The position numbers were made by a program, and so were the translations under genes. The notes beneath the pieces were generated by a model. That model was not told the DNA's origin. It saw nothing but the letters and a program-made list of their open reading frames with translations, and did not search any database. From positions 35,500-99,499 of the forward strand of contig DHKO01000045.1 in the NCBI GenBank assembly GCA_002404895.1: a DNA stretch of 64,000 bases, written 5' to 3'. The stretch comes from Treponema sp. UBA4692. Lineage in GTDB: Bacteria > Spirochaetota > Spirochaetia > Treponematales > Treponemataceae. This document shows, piece after piece, positions 55,141 to 64,000 of this stretch. How positions within the stretch are numbered: position 1 is the first letter of the stretch; every line of letters starts with the position of its first letter.

Positions 55141-56607
55141 ATGATTTTGTCTGTAACTTTTTCAAAACCTGTAAAAAATATAAGCGAGATTTTAGGAAAT
55201 GATTTTGTGCGCGTGAAAATAAAGCTCACGGCTTCATCTGCGGCAAAAAACGAGAATTATTTTGCGGAATTTTACACTGAAAAGCAGGTTTTCCATAAGA
55301 AATTTTCGCAAGAGGAGCTTGATGACTTTATAAAGACTCATGGCGGAACAACTTTCAAGAATGTTGTTGAACGCACTGAAAGCGAGGAAATCACGCTGAT
55401 GGCGAGCCGAAAAGGAAAAATCACACGGCTTGTGAGGAAGATAAAAAACAATGCAAACGCGGTAGGGGCTGTAACGGCGCCGCAAGGCGTTGCTGGTCGT
55501 TTTAATGCAGGGGAAAAATATTCTATCGGATTAAATTCCGTTGATGCCGCCGCCCGTGGCAACAGCTTTTTTTTGGACAACAATGGAGCGGAAGCGGAAC
55601 CGTGCAAGACCCGACCCGAGCGAAGCGAGGGAAACGCCCGAAATCAGAATCTGAAAAACATAAATTTTTTGCAGGGCGGACAAAACCGGAAGAAAAATTA
55701 TCTTCTTGAGGAAGGCGTGCCTGTGCCGTTTCTTGTGCGGCTTGGAATTATGACGGCGGAAGGAAAAGTGATAAATTCAAAATATGACAAATTCCGGCAG
55801 ATAAACCGCTTTTTGGAATTTGTCGATGATGTTTTGAAGGAAATCAGGCCGGAAAGCGATGAAAAACCGCTTAGCATTGTGGATTTTGGCTCAGGAAAAT
55901 CTTATCTGACGTTTGCGGTTCAATATTTTCTGACGGAAATCAGAAAAATTCCCTGCGAGATTTTTGGTCTTGACATTAAAAAAGACGTTATCGATTATTG
56001 CTCGCGTCTTGCTCTGGAGCTGGGGCTTGAAAATCTGAAATTTGTGGTTGGAAACATTGCGGATTACGGCGAGGAAAAAAATCCTGACATTGTGGTTACG
56101 CTTCACGCCTGCGACACGGCGACCGATTTCGCCTTGAATTACGCTGTCCGGCACAACGCGAGGGCGATTTTGAGCGTTCCTTGCTGCCAGCACGAAATAA
56201 ATTCGGCTTTGACGGCGAAAAAAGCGGCCGGAACTGATTTTGAGATTTTGACGCGATACGGTCTGATAAAGGAAAAATTCAGCGCGCTTTTGACGGACGC
56301 AATCCGAGGCGACTTGCTGGAAAAAAGCGGCTACAAAGTTCAGATGCTGGAATTTATCGATGACTCGGCGACTCCGAAAAACACGATGATTCGGGCGATA
56401 AAAAACAAGAATGCAAATGTGAAAAATTCTGCTGAAACTGCGGCGGAAATGTCTGCGGAAATGCAAAAAACATTGCCAGACGACGAAGAGAAAATTTCTG
56501 GAAGTGTGCCTGCAGTTCCGACGGTGCAGGCGAGCGAGTCTGAAAAAATCCTTGAAAAACTTGGAATCCGTCAGACTTTGAAAGATTTGCTTTCCGCAGA
56601 AGAATAA
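55141..56607 (+). CDS. SAM-dependent methyltransferase (Methyltransf_32-like)
   Basis: 488 residues. The class I methyltransferase core is at ~230-410: motif I SIVDFGSGKSYLTFAVQYF, then FGLDIKKDVIDYC, DIVVTLHACDTATDFALNYA and SVPCCQHEI, typical of a widespread RNA/protein methyltransferase group of unknown substrate. ATG 55141 has GGAG 9 nt upstream; an earlier ATG at 55126 is possible. Residues ~104-168 are encoded by a repeat (55453-55643) inserted in frame between the N-terminal region and the core. The last ~60 residues are low complexity. Confidence 0.82.
   Translation: MILSVTFSKPVKNISEILGNDFVRVKIKLTASSAAKNENYFAEFYTEKQVFHKKFSQEELDDFIKTHGGTTFKNVVERTESEEITLMASRKGKITRLVRKIKNNANAVGAVTAPQGVAGRFNAGEKYSIGLNSVDAAARGNSFFLDNNGAEAEPCKTRPERSEGNARNQNLKNINFLQGGQNRKKNYLLEEGVPVPFLVRLGIMTAEGKVINSKYDKFRQINRFLEFVDDVLKEIRPESDEKPLSIVDFGSGKSYLTFAVQYFLTEIRKIPCEIFGLDIKKDVIDYCSRLALELGLENLKFVVGNIADYGEEKNPDIVVTLHACDTATDFALNYAVRHNARAILSVPCCQHEINSALTAKKAAGTDFEILTRYGLIKEKFSALLTDAIRGDLLEKSGYKVQMLEFIDDSATPKNTMIRAIKNKNANVKNSAETAAEMSAEMQKTLPDDEEKISGSVPAVPTVQASESEKILEKLGIRQTLKDLLSAEE
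55453..55643 (-). repeat. Dispersed repeat, family 2 (copy inside a coding region)
   Basis: The reverse complement begins TTTCGGGCGTTTCCCTCG and ends CAGCCCCTACCGCGTTTGC, as does the intergenic copy at 15871-16022. A hairpin CTCGCTTCGCTCGGG recalls the TGCTTCGCAGG of the other copy. The gene frame stays open across it, giving a segment that includes RPERSEGNARN. Confidence 0.75.
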
Positions 56608-56657
56608 AGTTCTTAGATTTTGAAAGAAAGCATACGATTTGCGCGGAAAAAGCGAGG

Positions 56658-56700
56658 CGGACGAAAACAGATTTTTTATCGTTTTCGTCCGTTTTATTTT
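56658..56700. terminator. Intrinsic terminator between methyltransferase and sir2
   Basis: An 11-bp perfect stem CGGACGAAAAC / GTTTTCGTCCG with a 12-nt loop, followed by TTTTATTTT. Confidence 0.88.
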
Positions 56701-56806
56701 CTGTTTCTCCATTTTTCTTTCGCTTGATTTTCGCTCCGTTCGTTTTATTTTCTATTTTTTTCTCTTTGATTTTAAGTCTGAAATCTTGAACCGAAAAAAT
56801 GAATTC

Positions 56807-57574
56807 CTAAACCCTTAGTTTCTCAAAGACTTTTCCGAGTCCGGCGTGAATCACCAAGTCTGCCATTGAATCGGCCTGCGTTTCGCTCTTGTTGATTAAA
56901 ACGAGATTTTTCCCCTTGAAATATCGGATTAAGCCAGCCGCAGGATAGACGACAAGCGATGTTCCGCCGATTATCAGAAGGTCGGCTTTTGAAATCGCGT
57001 CAATTGCGCCGTTTACAACTTTGTCGTCGAGGCTTTCCTCATAAAGAACGACATCAGGCTTTACGAGACCGCCGCACTCGCAGCGTGGAAGCTTGTCGGG
57101 CGAGTTTTCGCTTTGCGCGATAAAGTCGATTCCGTAAAATTTTCCGCATCTCATGCAGTAGTTTCTGAGCGTGCTTCCGTGCAGCTCGTAGACTTTTTTG
57201 CTTCCGGCAAGCTGGTGCAGCCCGTCGATATTTTGCGTTACGACCGCAGTGAGCTTGCCTGCATTTTCAAGCTCGGCGAGTTTTTTGTGCGTGATGTTCG
57301 GCTTTGCGCCTTTTACGATTAGCTTTGCGCGGTAAAATCTGTAGAATTCGCGCGGATTTGCGTCAAAAAAACTCCGCGAGATTATCGTTTCAGGCGGATA
57401 TTTCCATTCCTGCCGGTAAAGTCCGTCCTGGCTTCTAAAATCTGGAATTCCGCTTTCGGTTGAAACTCCCGCTCCTCCAAAAAACACGATTTTGTGCGAC
57501 TCATCGACTAGCTTCTGAAATCTTGCGATTTTTTCTTCTAAAATTTCTGATTTTTCATCTTCTTCATTTTCCAT
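56807..57574 (-). CDS. NAD-dependent protein deacylase (sirtuin)
   Basis: 255 residues, cytoplasmic. NAD-binding IVFFGGAGVSTESGIPDFRS, TQNIDGLH, catalytic His in ELHGSTLRNYC, and the four zinc cysteines in CMRCGKFYG and CECGG are all present. I chose the ATG at 57574 with AGGAG upstream; the frame continues to 57730 but through a dispersed repeat. Confidence 0.93.
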   Translation of the reverse strand: MENEEDEKSEILEEKIARFQKLVDESHKIVFFGGAGVSTESGIPDFRSQDGLYRQEWKYPPETIISRSFFDANPREFYRFYRAKLIVKGAKPNITHKKLAELENAGKLTAVVTQNIDGLHQLAGSKKVYELHGSTLRNYCMRCGKFYGIDFIAQSENSPDKLPRCECGGLVKPDVVLYEESLDDKVVNGAIDAISKADLLIIGGTSLVVYPAAGLIRYFKGKNLVLINKSETQADSMADLVIHAGLGKVFEKLRV

Positions 57575-57636
57575 AAAATTTCGTTCTCCTTGGATTTTCG
57601 ATTTATCTTTTGTCATTAGAGATTTTATTTTTATTA

Positions 57637-57680
57637 CAGATTCTGAACAACAACGAGCATGCCCGAGTTCGGAATGACGC
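57637..57680. repeat. Dispersed repeat, GTCATTCCGAACTCGG form
   Basis: The reverse complement reads GCGTCATTCCGAACTCGGGC and then GCTCGTTG...TTCAGAATCTG, the same layout as the copies at 6378 and 28752. Confidence 0.65.
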
Positions 57681-57859
57681 ATTTTTATCAGGCTGAACTT
57701 GAAAACGTTATATTCGCTTTGATTCGGCATTTTTCCATTTCGAAATGTCGCGTTTTCTCGCTAAGTTTTCATTTCCTCAATTTTTCCTAAGAAATAATTA
57801 TATTCTTTTCGCTTGGAAGTTAAAATGGAATTTTCGCTAACAGTTTCTGCGTTTCGTGT

Positions 57860-57896
57860 CGAAATTTCTTAAAATGGTTTGAGAAATTTCGTTTTT
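57860..57896 (+). terminator. Hairpin with T run upstream of Ig-repeat gene
   Basis: CGAAATTTCT / AGAAATTTCG (10-bp perfect stem, 12-nt loop) is followed by T5. It is AT-rich, so it could be a weak terminator or a palindromic operator for the gene that starts 70 bp later. Confidence 0.45.
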
Positions 57897-57965
57897 GAAA
57901 ACCGTTTGCCTTTATAAAAAAGTTGGGCTAAGATTTTGCTATTAAAAAAGTTCAAGGATATATTT

Positions 57966-60900
57966 ATGAAAAAAAGTTTGAAGGCTGCTCTTTTTGTGGC
58001 TTGTGCTGTTGCGCTCTCGTTTTCTGCTTTTGCGCGCGGGAAAAAAGATGTTGAAGAGCGCAGCGTTGAAAAAATGGAAAGCTGGCAGGAAACTTTCGAC
58101 ATCAACGAGAAAAAAGCCGGCAAGTACAATGTTTTTGTTGAAGCCAAGGATAAGGGCGGAAACACTGCGGTAAACGGGCCTTTCAATCTTTATATCGACC
58201 CTGATTCTGACTACGTGATTTCTGGAATAACAAATCCTGCGGACAACATGCGTGTTCCGGGAAATCTTAACATCGTTGGAACTTGCGTTGACGATGACGG
58301 AGTCGCGGAAGTCTGGCTGGTTCTCGACGGCGGCGAGCCGATTAAGGCGGATGGAAAAGAATTCTGGTCTTATTATCTTGACACGACGGAGCTTGCGGAA
58401 GGTCCTCACACGATTGATGTGTGGGGCGTTGATATAAACGGCCTTTCTTCGCGCGAAAAGCCAAAGAAAAATGCGCACGTTGTGTGGAATCTTGACAGGC
58501 GGCAGCCAATCACGGCGGTTACGAATTATTCTCAGGGCGAGCTTGTCTCTGGAAAAATCACTTTGAAAGGCGAATCTTCCGACGGAAATGGAATTCGGAA
58601 TCTTTATTATTCTCTTGACAACGCAAAAACTTTCGAGGCGATTCCAATCAAAGAAGACAAGAAAAATCCGGGAGTTGCGCATTTTGAGCTTTCGCTGGAC
58701 ACAAAAAAATCCGATGACGGGCCTGCGATTCTCTGGTTCAAGGCGATTGACAAGACTGGCTCGGCTGGAACTAGCTCTTTTCTTTATTTTATTGACAATA
58801 CAAAGCCTGACGTGAAAATTGTCTCGCCTGCTGAAAACGAGGTTGTGAACGGAAAATTCGGAATTGCAGGCTATGCGAAAGACAAAGTCGGGCTTCAAAA
58901 GCTTTCCTGGTCTTTTAATGGCGAGTCGGGCGATTTTGAGCTGATTCCGGGAAATCCGTACTGGTTCAAGGAAGTTGACACAATCGGTCTGAACAAAAAA
59001 TCCGCGGATTTTATAATCACTGCGACTGACACGGCTGGAAACGTTGTCGAAGTCAAAAAAGAGATTCTTCTGAATCAGGAAGATGACAAGCCGGTTGTTA
59101 CAGTCCAGTCTCCTAGAGCCGAGTCCTATTTTTCGGGAAAAAAGGAGGCTTTGGTTCTTCGCGGTTTTGTGAATGATGACGACGGAGTTGCGAGTGTTTC
59201 TTATTCGGTTGACGGCGGAAGCGAGATAAAAATTGAAAGCCAGGGCGTTTTCTGCGAGATGATTCAGAGCGAAAACGATTTTTCTTTCGGAAAGCATACA
59301 ATCACAGTTTACGCGACGGACATTTACGGCGTGAAAGGAAATTCTGTTACAGTTCCTTTTTATTCATGGGGAAGCGAGCCGAAATTCTCATCTCCGAAAA
59401 TTTCCGGGACGGATGCTGCAAACGGAATCATGGTTCACCCGGAAGCGAATCCTATTTTTGAGACTTTCGTGAATTCGGAGAGCGGACTTGAGTCATTTTC
59501 ATATAAAATTTTTTACGGAAATGATGAAATCTTCAAGGAAGAAAAAATCGAGCTTAAAAACGGACAGAAATCTGCGGCGGTGAAAATTCCGCTTGGAAGC
59601 GCGCCGTGGGGACTTGTGAACGTTGTTTTGAGCGCGACGGACATTTACGGAAGAACGGCCGAGCAAAAGCGGCTTATAAATATTAAGGATTTGACTTATA
59701 TCCACGAGGATTTGCTGGATTCTCCTCTTTCTGAAAAAATTGTCGATTCAAAAGATGTCGAGTCTCCGATTTCAGTTTCGATTGTGAGCGTTGGCGGCGC
59801 GGAATATGTTCCGGGAATGAATGTGATTCTTCCTTACGGGGCTTCAAAAAATCCTGTGGCGGCTGTTCTTTCTGTTGACACTTCGGCTCTTGATGAGAAG
59901 CAGGCGAAAAGCGTTTCAGTCTCGTACACGATTGAAGGCGTTGATGATGAAAAAACGGCTGGCGGAGACTCTTTGCAAAGCGGAAAGGCTGTTTTTATTG
60001 ACGGCCATTTTGAAATTCCGCTCCAAAATCTTCCGTCAAGAATCACGAAAATCTCTGTTAAGGCGGATTCTGGAAAAGGCGTTTCGGGCTCTTGTGCAGG
60101 AACAATTTGCGTTGTGCGTCCTGTTCCGCTTTTGAAAAGCTCGTGGGCAGCCGGCGGAGTTTATGTTCTGCCTGACGAGACCGCAGTTTTGGATTCAGAA
60201 TCTAAAGATTCGGAATCTAAAGATTCTAAAAGTTCCACTTATGTGATTGCTGAAAATGCGGCTGTTACAGGCTACGCGAATGTGCTTGCTCCAGTCTCGC
60301 TGAGCGTTTCTTCCGAGAAGAATTCTGGAACTAGTTCCGGAACTGGTTCCACAAATCTTGAAATTTATGGAAGCGAAAACGGAAAATCTTTCAGCGTAAA
60401 GGCTTTGAAAGACGGTTTTTACAAAGATGTTGTTGTTACAGCGACGGACGCGGACGGAAAAGTTTTTGCGTCTCAGCCATTCAATATTCTTGCGGACAGC
60501 GCGGCTCCAGAAGTTGAAATCGCTTCTCCGAAAAATCAGCTTTGGGTTCAGAATGGAACGGAGCTTTCTGTCAATGCGGGCGACGCGAACGGAATAAAAG
60601 CCGTTGAATACAGCCTTGACAACGGCGAAAACTGGCAGCCGCTTTTGATGAGCGGCGGAGCTTATTCTGCGAAGCTGAATCTTTCAGATTTTGATGACGG
60701 CTTGATTGGAATCGATGTGCGGGCAAAAGATTCATCTGGAAAAATCACGAAAAAGTCGGACTCGATTTTCAAGGACACAACGCCGCCTGAAGTTCAGCCG
60801 GTTCTTCCTGCCGAGGGAGACGTTGTGAACGGCGAAAACTTGATTGCGTTTATCGTGAAGGACAACGGTCGTTTGGCAAAAGCCGAATATTTTGCGCCTG

Positions 60901-63281
60901 GAAAGGACAAGTCCGCAGCGGCAAACGGAATTGAGCTGGAGCTTGCCCCGATGATTCAGACTCACGTTGGAACAGCGGAAAAGCCAATCAGCGACTTGAT
61001 GCAGTTCAAATTTACAGACGCAATTGGAAATTCAACAACGCTTGACGGAAGCTGGCAGTTCACTATTGACAGTAAAAGCGACTTGCCGATTGCGGAAGTT
61101 CATCTTCCTGACGAAAACGCGATTATCACACGGGATTTTGAAATTTCTGGAGTCATTTATGATGACGACGGAATTCAAAAAGATGAGAACGGAAATGTAA
61201 TCGCAGGTCCTAAAGTCTGGTACAAAATCGATGACGGAAAATATCAGCCGCTCGACCAAATTGGAACGAGTTTCTCGATAAAAAAGCGGCTCTCGGATTT
61301 TACTGACAATGAACATTCGGTTACGGTTTATGCGGAAGACATCAACGGCGTAATCGGCCCGGAATATACGCGGAATTTCAGAATTTCTCTTGAAGAGCCG
61401 AAAGGCGAGGTTCAGACTCCGCCGATTGACGAGACTGTAAAAGGAACTGTAAAGCTTACTGGCGTCGCTTCCGACAAAAACGGAATCAAGCAGGTTTACA
61501 TTTCGCTTGACAACGGAAATTCCTACGGAAACGCTGTCGGAACTTACGGACACGACAAGACTTCAATCAGCTGGAGCTATGAATTCGATTCTCGCGTTGT
61601 GAACGACGGAACTCACGTTGTGTTTCTCTTGATTGAAGACTGGTACGGAATCACAGGCTTGTACTCATCTTTGATAAATATTGACAACACAAAGCCTGAA
61701 ATCAATCTGGAGCTTCCTCTTGACGACTCGAAAACGACTGGAATGTTGTTCTTTTCGGGGCAGACAACCGACAACATTGAGCTTACAAGCCTTTACATCA
61801 CAATCAGAAGCCTTGACGGAAAAACTGTGAGCGGAAATCTTGCGCGCACGGACTTGGTCCCGGATGAGATTATCACTCAGGCGATTGATTTAAGTCCGCT
61901 TTCAAACGGAGCTTACAACGTTGAGATTACAGGAATGGATGCGGCAAACAATATCACCCGCGTCAGCCGCAATATTCAGCTTGAAAAAGACGCTCCAAAG
62001 GCGAAAGTCGATTTGCTTTATCCTTTAAATGGCGAGCACGTTCACGGAACTTTCAACATTTACGGAACGGCTGTTAGCGAAGTCAAAATCGAAAAGCTGG
62101 TTCTTTTTGTTGACGGAAACGAATTTACGGAAACTCCGCTCTCAGAAACAGGATATTACAGATTCGGCCTGAACCGCCAAGTTCTTGAAAACGGCGAGCA
62201 TATTATGCGAGTTGAGGCGCGGCTTGAAAACGGCCAGAAAATCGAGTCCAACGAGCAGTCGATAATTTATGATTCTTACGGCCCGTGGATTACGATTGAC
62301 AGCTTCACTTATGGAGACTTTGCGATTGACCGTCCGTTTGTGGCAGGAAAAGCAGGCTATGAAGTGAGCGTTATTGAGGATGCCGCTGCAAAGGCGAAAG
62401 ACGCTTCAAAAGAGATAAAAGACCTTCACGCGCTGAAAAAGCTCGACCATGTTGACATCAGCCTTGACAACGGAAAAACGTTCACGACAGTTTCATCAAG
62501 CGGAAAATGGAAATATCGGATTGAAAATGAGGACATTGCGGAAGGCTACCATTTCTTGCTTGTGCGCGCGGTTATGAAAAACGGCGAGGTGGCAGTAACG
62601 AGATGTATCGTTCAGGTTGACGGAACAAAGCCTACAATCAAGCTCATAAGCCCTGGAGTCGGCGGACACTACAACCAGACGATGGTTTTCCGCGGACTCG
62701 CAAGCGACGATGTCGCCCTGAAAAGCCTGAGCATTTCTCTTAGAAAAGGCGACAAGGCCGCCTACGAGATTCCGGGATTCATTCAGGGATTGTATCTCGA
62801 CACGCAATTTTGGGGCGCGACTTTGTACAGCGTGGGCGCGGGACTCACTTTCTTTGATGACAACGTAAAGATTCAGGCGCAGTTCGGGCAGTTCACTCAG
62901 GCGCAGCGCGATATTTTCTCGAAGACAGATTTGCGCTACGGCGGAAACGTGATGGGAATCAAGCTCTTGGCGAACGTTTACTATCTTCCGTTCAGATATT
63001 ATTTCGGACCTGACTGGGAATGGCTCAGCCTGAACGTTGCCTTAGGCGCGAATTTCTCAAGATTCAGCGAGACCGGCTCTGGCAACGCGCAGATTCTTTC
63101 TGCAGGACTAGTCCAGCTCGAATTTCCGCGTGTGAATTTCAAGAAGCGCACAACTTTCAGCACAGTTTCATTCTACACGGAAGGCCAGATTTGGTTCATT
63201 CCGACCGATGTTTCAAGCGACGAGAACATTCAAAGCCTAGTTCCGCAGGTTTCGTTCGGCGTAAGGCTCAACGTTTTCTAA
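57966..63281 (+). CDS. Giant Ig-repeat protein with predicted C-terminal outer-membrane barrel
   Basis: A 1771-residue exported protein. The signal peptide is KKSLKAALFVACAVALSFSAFA. Then come at least nine bacterial Ig-like domains, each opening with a P-x-x-G-x-x-V type strand and an acidic loop (IVSPAENEVVNGKFGIAGYA, VHLPDENAIITRDFEISGVI, LLYPLNGEHVHGTFNIYGTA, LISPGVGGHYNQTMVFRGLA). The last ~170 residues change to amphipathic aromatic strands (GFIQGLYLDTQFWGATLYSV, LLANVYYLPFRYYF, VPQVSFGVRLNVF) ending in Phe, as in outer-membrane barrels. AAGGA lies before the ATG. I infer a surface-anchored or periplasm-spanning adhesin-like protein. A terminator follows. Confidence 0.82.
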   Translation: MKKSLKAALFVACAVALSFSAFARGKKDVEERSVEKMESWQETFDINEKKAGKYNVFVEAKDKGGNTAVNGPFNLYIDPDSDYVISGITNPADNMRVPGNLNIVGTCVDDDGVAEVWLVLDGGEPIKADGKEFWSYYLDTTELAEGPHTIDVWGVDINGLSSREKPKKNAHVVWNLDRRQPITAVTNYSQGELVSGKITLKGESSDGNGIRNLYYSLDNAKTFEAIPIKEDKKNPGVAHFELSLDTKKSDDGPAILWFKAIDKTGSAGTSSFLYFIDNTKPDVKIVSPAENEVVNGKFGIAGYAKDKVGLQKLSWSFNGESGDFELIPGNPYWFKEVDTIGLNKKSADFIITATDTAGNVVEVKKEILLNQEDDKPVVTVQSPRAESYFSGKKEALVLRGFVNDDDGVASVSYSVDGGSEIKIESQGVFCEMIQSENDFSFGKHTITVYATDIYGVKGNSVTVPFYSWGSEPKFSSPKISGTDAANGIMVHPEANPIFETFVNSESGLESFSYKIFYGNDEIFKEEKIELKNGQKSAAVKIPLGSAPWGLVNVVLSATDIYGRTAEQKRLINIKDLTYIHEDLLDSPLSEKIVDSKDVESPISVSIVSVGGAEYVPGMNVILPYGASKNPVAAVLSVDTSALDEKQAKSVSVSYTIEGVDDEKTAGGDSLQSGKAVFIDGHFEIPLQNLPSRITKISVKADSGKGVSGSCAGTICVVRPVPLLKSSWAAGGVYVLPDETAVLDSESKDSESKDSKSSTYVIAENAAVTGYANVLAPVSLSVSSEKNSGTSSGTGSTNLEIYGSENGKSFSVKALKDGFYKDVVVTATDADGKVFASQPFNILADSAAPEVEIASPKNQLWVQNGTELSVNAGDANGIKAVEYSLDNGENWQPLLMSGGAYSAKLNLSDFDDGLIGIDVRAKDSSGKITKKSDSIFKDTTPPEVQPVLPAEGDVVNGENLIAFIVKDNGRLAKAEYFAPGKDKSAAANGIELELAPMIQTHVGTAEKPISDLMQFKFTDAIGNSTTLDGSWQFTIDSKSDLPIAEVHLPDENAIITRDFEISGVIYDDDGIQKDENGNVIAGPKVWYKIDDGKYQPLDQIGTSFSIKKRLSDFTDNEHSVTVYAEDINGVIGPEYTRNFRISLEEPKGEVQTPPIDETVKGTVKLTGVASDKNGIKQVYISLDNGNSYGNAVGTYGHDKTSISWSYEFDSRVVNDGTHVVFLLIEDWYGITGLYSSLINIDNTKPEINLELPLDDSKTTGMLFFSGQTTDNIELTSLYITIRSLDGKTVSGNLARTDLVPDEIITQAIDLSPLSNGAYNVEITGMDAANNITRVSRNIQLEKDAPKAKVDLLYPLNGEHVHGTFNIYGTAVSEVKIEKLVLFVDGNEFTETPLSETGYYRFGLNRQVLENGEHIMRVEARLENGQKIESNEQSIIYDSYGPWITIDSFTYGDFAIDRPFVAGKAGYEVSVIEDAAAKAKDASKEIKDLHALKKLDHVDISLDNGKTFTTVSSSGKWKYRIENEDIAEGYHFLLVRAVMKNGEVAVTRCIVQVDGTKPTIKLISPGVGGHYNQTMVFRGLASDDVALKSLSISLRKGDKAAYEIPGFIQGLYLDTQFWGATLYSVGAGLTFFDDNVKIQAQFGQFTQAQRDIFSKTDLRYGGNVMGIKLLANVYYLPFRYYFGPDWEWLSLNVALGANFSRFSETGSGNAQILSAGLVQLEFPRVNFKKRTTFSTVSFYTEGQIWFIPTDVSSDENIQSLVPQVSFGVRLNVF

Positions 63282-63292
63282 AGGATTTATTT

Positions 63293-63334
63293 AATCTCCT
63301 GCAAGCAGTTTTTTGTCCGCAGGAGATTTTTTTT
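63293..63334 (+). terminator. Intrinsic terminator of Ig-repeat gene
   Basis: AATCTCCTGC / GCAGGAGATT perfect 10-bp stem with a 16-nt loop, then T6 or more. Confidence 0.92.
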
Positions 63335-63561
63335 CTAAAGATTTGTAAAAAATTTGTTTAAATAGAGAAGAAAAAACTCTCTTTTTATTAGTTTCTAAAA
63401 AGCAACTACACCGTTGTATTTATGATTTCCCACGTTTGAGAGGATAAATATGACAAAAAATGTTTAAAAAATAATGTTTGGAAAAAATCTTGTAAAAAAC
63501 TTTGCAGAATTTTTTTTGCTTTGTTTTCTTTGATTTTTGTTTGTTTTTTTTAATCCTAAAT

Positions 63562-63646
63562 GAAAATTCAACAGTTGGCGGAACATCTGAACAGGAAAGA
63601 AGTCATTGTATATTCGTCGTAAGATGCAGCGAGCTGTTGAATTTTC
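63562..63646. repeat. Long imperfect hairpin in gene-free region
   Basis: GAAAATTCAACAG (63562-63574) and CTGTTGAATTTTC (63634-63646) pair perfectly. Inside, pairing resumes with mismatches and an AA bulge (CATCT with AGATG). This resembles the architecture of an integron attC site or a small inverted-repeat element. The rest of 63335-63766 is AT-rich with no credible gene. Confidence 0.5.
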
Positions 63647-63766
63647 GATACCAAGTTAGTTTTGGAAATTCTTTGATACAAAAATATCTTATTTATGTTG
63701 GACGTTTATGGAAGTTCAAACCTGAAACAGAAAATCCGCTGATGATTTTATTCTTTTCACGATGTC

Positions 63767-64000
63767 CTACCAGTTTTCATACCTTTTTCCGGTGTTCAGC
63801 TTTGCAATCTGCGCCATTTCGTCGTCAGTCAGAGAAAAATCCCAAATATTGTAATTTTCGGCGATGTGCTTTGGGGTTGAGCTGCCGGGAATCGCGATAA
63901 ATCCGCTTTGAATGTGCCAGCGGACAATCACCTGGGCGGAAGTTTTTTTGTGGGCGGCGGCGATTTTCTTAATCACTGGATTTTCAAGGCTCTGCTTTGT
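63767..64000 (-). CDS. Aldo/keto reductase, C-terminal part (gene cut by window end)
   Basis: The last 77 codons of an NAD(P)H-dependent aldo/keto reductase: KKTSAQVIVRWHIQSGFIAIPGSSTPKHIAEN (cofactor-binding IPGS region) and FSLTDDEMAQIAKLNTGKRY. The stop is at 63767. Substrate cannot be told from this part. Confidence 0.9.
   Translation of the reverse strand, partial: TKQSLENPVIKKIAAAHKKTSAQVIVRWHIQSGFIAIPGSSTPKHIAENYNIWDFSLTDDEMAQIAKLNTGKRYENW

Noticed and set aside
57942..59297. A 451-codon minus-strand frame opposite the Ig-repeat gene
   Set aside because: Arg/Asn/Phe-rich shadow of the true coding strand with no domain features.
63502..63900. A 132-codon plus-strand frame near the window end
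   Set aside because: Overlaps the aldo/keto reductase on the other strand and crosses the inverted repeat; no protein-like features.

Overview
The window looks like a stretch of a host-associated Treponema chromosome (gut, rumen or oral treponeme), moderately AT-rich. The evidence is the gene set rather than one marker: many Sec-secreted and lipid-anchored proteins, an M30 (hyicolysin-like) metalloprotease, a FIST sensor beside a soluble chemotaxis receptor, MATE/MurJ transporters, ParA/ParB, sigma-54, and a family-9 pectate lyase that suggests life on plant or dietary pectin. No phage, insertion sequence, CRISPR array or rRNA was seen.

Layout. 1-6.4 kb: uvrC (cut by the window edge, minus), then a secreted LamG/Fn3 protein and a giant TPR protein. 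6.6-9.5 kb: murJ and an M24 aminopeptidase (minus). 9.7-13.7 kb: oligoendopeptidase F, adenosine deaminase and a catalytically dead-looking deaminase paralogue. 13.8-15.8 kb: mnmG (minus). 16.2-20.9 kb: lipoprotein hydrolase, SH3 lipoprotein and ABC-F ATPase. 21-25.5 kb: galM, galK and a metalloprotease broken by a G10 tract. 25.9-30.6 kb (minus): soluble MCP, FIST sensor, two exported unknowns, rnhA. 31-35.5 kb: groEL, pectate lyase, a glycine/serine-rich beta-helix-like protein. 35.7-40.7 kb (minus): dgt, a MATE transporter, tRNA-Thr and thrS. 40.9-45.1 kb: an unknown, a peptide-binding protein and mraY. 45.3-48.9 kb (minus): M20 peptidase, galE, a double cNMP-binding protein. 49-57.6 kb: PHP phosphoesterase, rpoN, DUF1015, parB-parA, a methyltransferase and sir2. 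58-63.3 kb: a 1771-residue Ig-repeat protein with a predicted C-terminal outer-membrane barrel. The window ends in an aldo/keto reductase.

Three things stand out. (1) Small palindromic repeats have spread into reading frames and gaps. One family encodes the same peptide in frame inside uvrC and in the reading frame upstream of the next gene. A second lies in frame inside a methyltransferase and again in a gap. A related hairpin module, with compensating stem changes, forms a six-unit array with about 41-bp spacing at 25.64-25.86 kb. (2) The secreted metalloprotease is split exactly at a run of ten Gs; nine or twelve Gs would restore it, so it is a good phase-variation candidate. (3) At least ten genes have a -10 hexamer, often preceded by TGC, only 6-9 nt before the start codon and lack a Shine-Dalgarno site. 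This predicts leaderless mRNAs alongside conventional ones.
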